Source: an uncultured Prevotella sp.
Lineage (GTDB): Bacteria; Bacteroidota; Bacteroidia; Bacteroidales; Bacteroidaceae
Direction of reading: 5' to 3'
Assembly (NCBI GenBank): GCA_900762125.1
Contig: CAAFFL010000229.1
Coordinates: forward strand, 1 to 8,726
DNA: 8,726 nucleotides
Below are positions 5,835-8,726 of this stretch, piece after piece. Position 1 is the stretch's first letter; the number at the start of each line of letters is the position of its first letter. A program made the position numbers and the translations under genes. The notes beneath the pieces were generated by a model. It was given only the letters and a program-made list of their open reading frames with translations, made no database searches and was not told where the DNA came from.

Positions 5835-6599
5835 ATGGCAAAGATTATTGCTTTAGCGAATCAGAAGGGTGGCGTGGGAAAGACCACCACGACCATCAAC
5901 CTCGCAGCGTCACTGGCGACACTGGAGAAGAAGGTCCTCGTCGTCGATGCAGACCCGCAGGCAAACGCATCCAGTGGACTCGGCGTGGACATCAGTGAGG
6001 TGGACTGCTCGCTCTACGAATGTATCATCGACCATGCGGATGTGCGCGACGCCATCTATACCACTGATATCGACGGACTGGACATCATCCCCAGCCACAT
6101 TGACCTCGTGGGTGCGGAGATTGAGATGCTCAACCTCGACAACCGTGAGAAGGTCATCAAGAAGATCCTCGACCCGCTGAGGCCGGAATACGACTATATC
6201 CTCATCGACTGCTCGCCGTCGCTCGGACTCATCACCGTGAACTCCCTCACGGCGGCCGACTCGGTCATCATCCCCGTGCAGTGCGAGTACTTCGCCCTGG
6301 AGGGCATCAGCAAACTGCTCAACACCATCAAGATTATCAAGAGCAAACTGAACCCGAAACTGGAGATTGAGGGCTTCCTGCTGACGATGTACGACTCGCG
6401 TCTGCGTCTGGCCAACCAGATCTACGACGAGGTGAAGCGCCACTTCCAGGAGCTTGTCTTCAAGACCGTCATCCAGCGCAACGTCAAACTCTCCGAGAGT
6501 CCCAGCCACGGACTGCCCGTCATCCTCTACGATGCGGACTCCCGAGGTGCTAAGGACCATCTGGCGCTGGCTAAGGAAATCATCGAAAAGAACGCATAA
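5835..6599 (+). CDS. parA: Chromosome partitioning ATPase ParA (Soj family)
   Basis: Deviant-Walker ATPase that binds DNA non-specifically as an ATP dimer and moves ParB-bound origin regions apart. The product is 254 residues, the size of chromosomal (non-HTH) ParA proteins; plasmid type Ia relatives have an extra N-terminal DNA-binding domain, which is absent here. Motifs: KGGVGKTT (11-18, with signature Lys11 and P-loop Lys16), DADPQANAS (38-46), and ILIDCSPSLG (122-131, Walker B Asp125). The helix-rich SLTAADSVIIPVQCEYFALEGISKL region (137-161) is typical. ATG 5835 is the only start before an in-frame TAA at 5817. First gene of a plus-strand operon with parB five bases downstream. The chromosomal setting among housekeeping genes argues against a plasmid origin. 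Confidence 0.96.
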   Translation: MAKIIALANQKGGVGKTTTTINLAASLATLEKKVLVVDADPQANASSGLGVDISEVDCSLYECIIDHADVRDAIYTTDIDGLDIIPSHIDLVGAEIEMLNLDNREKVIKKILDPLRPEYDYILIDCSPSLGLITVNSLTAADSVIIPVQCEYFALEGISKLLNTIKIIKSKLNPKLEIEGFLLTMYDSRLRLANQIYDEVKRHFQELVFKTVIQRNVKLSESPSHGLPVILYDADSRGAKDHLALAKEIIEKNA

Positions 6600-6604
6600 C
6601 CCAC

Positions 6605-7507
6605 ATGGCAGTACACAAGAAATTCAATACCCTCGGCCGCGGCCTCGACGCCTTGCTCTCTACGGAGGCGGTGCGCACCGATGGCTCGTCGACCATCAAC
6701 GAGATAGCGCTCGATCTGATTGAGCCCAATCCCAACCAGCCGCGCAGCCTCTTCGATGAGGACGCACTGAATGATCTCGCCCAGAGCATCCGTGAGGTGG
6801 GCATCATCCAGCCCATCACCCTGAGGCAGGTGGCGGACAACCGCTTCCAGATCATCGCCGGTGAGCGCCGCTGGCGTGCGTCACAGCGTGCAGGACTAAA
6901 GACCATCCCAGCGTATATCCGTACCATCAAGGATGAGAAGAACCTCATGGAGATGGCACTTACGGAGAACATCCAGCGCGAGGACCTCAACCCCATCGAG
7001 GTGGCACTGGCCTATCAGCATCTGCTGGAGGCTCCGGGCATGACACAGGAGAAGGTGTCGGAACGCGTGGGCAAGAGTCGTGCCGCCGTGGCAAACATCC
7101 TGCGCCTGCTGAAACTGCCTGCACAGGTGCAACTTGCCCTACGTAACAAGGAACTCGACATGGGTCATGCACGGGCATTGCTCGCCCTCGACGACCCGTC
7201 GCTGCAGCTGAAGGTCTTCCGTGAAATCCAGAAGAATGACTGGTCCGTCAGGAAGGTTGAGGAGGTCGTCAGCCAACTGAAGAATGGCGAGGATGTGGAG
7301 AATGGCAAGAAGAAAGTCGTTGCCAAGGCACAGATGCCGGAAGAATACAATGCGCTCCGCAACCGCTTATCGTCCTTCCTCAGCACGAAAGTATCCCTCG
7401 CCGTGAACAGTAAAGGCAAGGGCAAGATCAGCATCCCGTTCAACAATGCTGAGGAGCTGGAGCGCATCATGTCGGTATTTGATTATCTCAAGGAGCAGCA
7501 GCAATAG
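6605..7507 (+). CDS. parB: Chromosome partitioning protein ParB
   Basis: Sequence-specific DNA-binding CTPase that loads at parS sites near the origin, spreads as a clamp and stimulates ParA. The product is 300 residues, normal for a chromosomal ParB. The N-terminal basic peptide with GRGLDALL (11-18) is the usual ParA-activating segment. The ParB/Srx domain runs about 32-126, with NPNQPR (42-47), the CTP-binding GERRWRA (86-92) and TENIQRE (120-126). The helix-turn-helix is at about 147-170 (MTQEKVSERVGKSRAAVANI). A C-terminal dimerisation domain follows a Lys-rich linker at about 235-241. The start ATG 6605 has no strong Shine-Dalgarno and is probably coupled to parA, five bases upstream. 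No convincing parS site is visible in the window. The TAG stop shares its G with the GTG start of the next gene. Confidence 0.96.
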   Translation: MAVHKKFNTLGRGLDALLSTEAVRTDGSSTINEIALDLIEPNPNQPRSLFDEDALNDLAQSIREVGIIQPITLRQVADNRFQIIAGERRWRASQRAGLKTIPAYIRTIKDEKNLMEMALTENIQREDLNPIEVALAYQHLLEAPGMTQEKVSERVGKSRAAVANILRLLKLPAQVQLALRNKELDMGHARALLALDDPSLQLKVFREIQKNDWSVRKVEEVVSQLKNGEDVENGKKKVVAKAQMPEEYNALRNRLSSFLSTKVSLAVNSKGKGKISIPFNNAEELERIMSVFDYLKEQQQ

Positions 7508-8214
7508 TGAAGCGTCTCTATCAACATATTGCCAAAATAAGGATAGCGTCCCTGCGCGTAGCAATGATCGTCCTCATCGCACTGCTGCCTCGTGCCGTCA
7601 GTGCACAGAAGGTCTTGCCCGATACGGTCATGATCGACAGCATGAGCATGGTTGATACGCTGCAGTTGGCAAAGGCGGACACGGTGCACCACCGCGTGAA
7701 GCGCGACTGGAGCACCTGGAAGCCAGAGGTGAAGCGTGCGCTGTGGCTGTCGCTTGTCCTGCCAGGCGCGGGACAGATCTATAACCGGAAGTATTGGAAG
7801 TTGCCCATCTTCTACGGTGGCTTCGTGGGATGCGCCTATGCCATGCGTTGGAATGGTATGATGTATCACGACTACAGTCAGGCGTACCTCGACCTCATGG
7901 ACTCGGACCCGAATACGCAGAGCTATAACAAGTTCCTGCACCTCGGCACAACGATAGACCAATCCAATGCGGCTCACTGGGCAGACGTCTTTCGCAAACG
8001 TAAGGACCGCTACCGTCGGTGGCGCGACCTGGGCTTCTTTGCCATGGTGGGCGTCTATGCCCTCTCGGTCATCGATGCGTATGTCGACGCGTCACTGTCG
8101 GAGTTTGACATCTCGCCGGACCTGAGCTTCCATGTCTCACCCGCTGTCATCAATGGTTCTGCCAACAGTTGGAGCTCTGCCGCTATCGGCCTGCAGTGCC
8201 AGGTGACGTTCTGA
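7507..8214 (+). CDS. DUF5683-type envelope protein of unknown function
   Basis: Recognised as a DUF5683-family protein, a Bacteroidota family without an established role. The product is 235 residues with a hydrophobic N-terminal segment (about 14-33) ending in VSAQ, so probably secreted or membrane-inserted with cleavage after Ala33. The domain core has the family pattern LPGAGQIYNRKYWKLP (85-100) followed by a Gly-rich hydrophobic stretch (FYGGFVGCAYAM) and FHVSP near the end. A second hydrophobic helix lies at about 177-191 and suggests an integral membrane protein. Start: GTG 7507 overlaps the last base of the parB TAG and has AGGAG (7491-7495) 11 bases upstream. ATG 7564 would also leave a short signal sequence but has no ribosome binding site. 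Cotranscription with parA-parB is likely. A double stop, TGATGA, ends the gene. Function cannot be inferred beyond the context. Confidence 0.82.
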   Translation: MKRLYQHIAKIRIASLRVAMIVLIALLPRAVSAQKVLPDTVMIDSMSMVDTLQLAKADTVHHRVKRDWSTWKPEVKRALWLSLVLPGAGQIYNRKYWKLPIFYGGFVGCAYAMRWNGMMYHDYSQAYLDLMDSDPNTQSYNKFLHLGTTIDQSNAAHWADVFRKRKDRYRRWRDLGFFAMVGVYALSVIDAYVDASLSEFDISPDLSFHVSPAVINGSANSWSSAAIGLQCQVTF

Positions 8215-8253
8215 TGACCCAGTTTATTAAATAGCACTTAGCTGGTTAGCCGA

Positions 8254-8265
8254 CTATCCGGATAG
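8254..8265. promoter_or_regulatory. Perfect 12-bp palindrome in the leader of the lytic transglycosylase gene
   Basis: CTATCCGGATAG is fully self-complementary and lies 9 bases before the ATG at 8275, in the only gap of notable size (60 bases) in the parA operon. Upstream are ATAGC (8231), TTAGC (8238) and TTAGC (8246) at 7-8 base steps. It could be an operator for a dimeric regulator or an RNA element; neither is shown. The gap has no TAnnTTTG box and no terminator. Confidence 0.35.
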
Positions 8266-8274
8266 ATAATAATA

Positions 8275-8726
8275 ATGATGAAGAAGAAACTATATACCCT
8301 TATCATAGCCCTGATGTTCACTGGTGGTTCCGCCGTTATGGCACAGAACAACCAGGAGAATACCGTCGTCGTCACGGATGCCAACGGGAAAGAGGAACAG
8401 ATTGATGTGCCGCAGGCAATGAGCGAGGAGCTCGACAGCCTCATGCGACTCTACAACAGCCGCACCTATCTCCATCCGGACACCGACTGTGTGATGCCCG
8501 ACGTCAACCCCGTCTACGACCCTGAGGTCTACAAAGAGCGGTTGGCGAAGTTGCCGACCATCATCGAGATGCCCTACAACAGCATCGTGCAGGCTTTCAT
8601 CGACCGCTACTCGGGCGAGCTGCGGCGCACGGTGGCCTACATGCTTGGTGCACAGAACTTTTATATCCCCGTTTTTGAGGAGGCGCTGGACAGCTATGGT
8701 CTGCCACTGGAGCTGAAGTATCTGCC
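8275..8726 (+). CDS. Membrane-bound lytic murein transglycosylase D-type protein, 5' part (3' end outside window)
   Basis: Predicted exported enzyme that cleaves peptidoglycan between MurNAc and GlcNAc with formation of 1,6-anhydro ends. About 150 codons are present and the frame is open to the window edge. There is a clear signal peptide: Met-Met-Lys-Lys-Lys, a hydrophobic core and GSAVMAQ with likely cleavage after Ala23. A mature spacer follows (about 24-100), then the beginning of the SLT domain: MPYNSIVQAFIDRYS, FYIPVFEEALDSYGLPLELKYLP. In the family the next residues carry the catalytic Glu (usually in a V-[IV]-E-S context), which falls just outside the window and cannot be checked. The LysM repeats common in MltD would also lie further on. 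Start: ATG 8275 or the adjacent ATG 8278; neither has a strong Shine-Dalgarno. It is the fourth gene of the parA operon. Confidence 0.88.
   Translation, partial: MMKKKLYTLIIALMFTGGSAVMAQNNQENTVVVTDANGKEEQIDVPQAMSEELDSLMRLYNSRTYLHPDTDCVMPDVNPVYDPEVYKERLAKLPTIIEMPYNSIVQAFIDRYSGELRRTVAYMLGAQNFYIPVFEEALDSYGLPLELKYL

Noticed and set aside
5910..6560. A 216-codon open frame on the minus strand opposite parA
   Set aside because: Fully inside parA, composition dominated by Val, Asp and Leu from the opposite-strand codon pattern; no family resemblance.

Overview
The window looks like chromosomal core DNA from a member of the Bacteroidota, most likely a GC-rich Prevotellaceae or other Bacteroidales species. 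This rests on three things seen in the sequence: the protein families and their order (ftsH-cdsA, surE-lpxB, parA-parB-DUF5683-lytic transglycosylase), promoter boxes of the Bacteroidota type TAnnTTTG, and mostly weak Shine-Dalgarno signals. No RNA genes, insertion sequences, CRISPR arrays or phage genes are visible. No gene-free stretch exceeds about 140 bases.

Layout. (1) Bases 1-1961, plus strand: the 3' part of ftsH (membrane AAA+ zinc protease), then cdsA (CDP-diacylglycerol synthase). (2) Bases 1967-5695, minus strand: an operon transcribed surE -> lpxB -> a membrane-anchored calcineurin-like phosphoesterase. The genes are packed tightly, with a 1-base gap followed by an ATGA overlap. 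It converges on cdsA with only 5 bases between the two stop codons. (3) Bases 5696-5834: a divergent intergenic region with one TAnnTTTG box facing each way. (4) Bases 5835 to the end, plus strand: parA, parB, a DUF5683 envelope protein of unknown role, and the 5' part of an MltD-type lytic transglycosylase that runs off the window.

The genes cover membrane protein quality control (FtsH), phospholipid precursor supply (CdsA), lipid A synthesis (LpxB), nucleotide salvage or stress (SurE), chromosome segregation (ParA/ParB) and cell wall remodelling (MltD type). This is envelope growth plus chromosome partition.

The most unusual signal is a roughly 30-base GC-rich palindromic repeat present three times, always at a gene junction. 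It has a CCTCCC-type hairpin followed by CTTGG and a purine-rich tail. One copy encodes part of the FtsH C-terminal tail. One lies just before cdsA. One encodes the last residues of SurE and runs up to the lpxB start. In the last two the tail falls where the Shine-Dalgarno sequence should be, so the repeat seems to have become the ribosome binding site. The ftsH and cdsA copies are inverted and could pair over about 18 bases, which would mask the cdsA ribosome binding site. I see no wholly new defence or mobile system; the repeat is the best candidate for undescribed biology.
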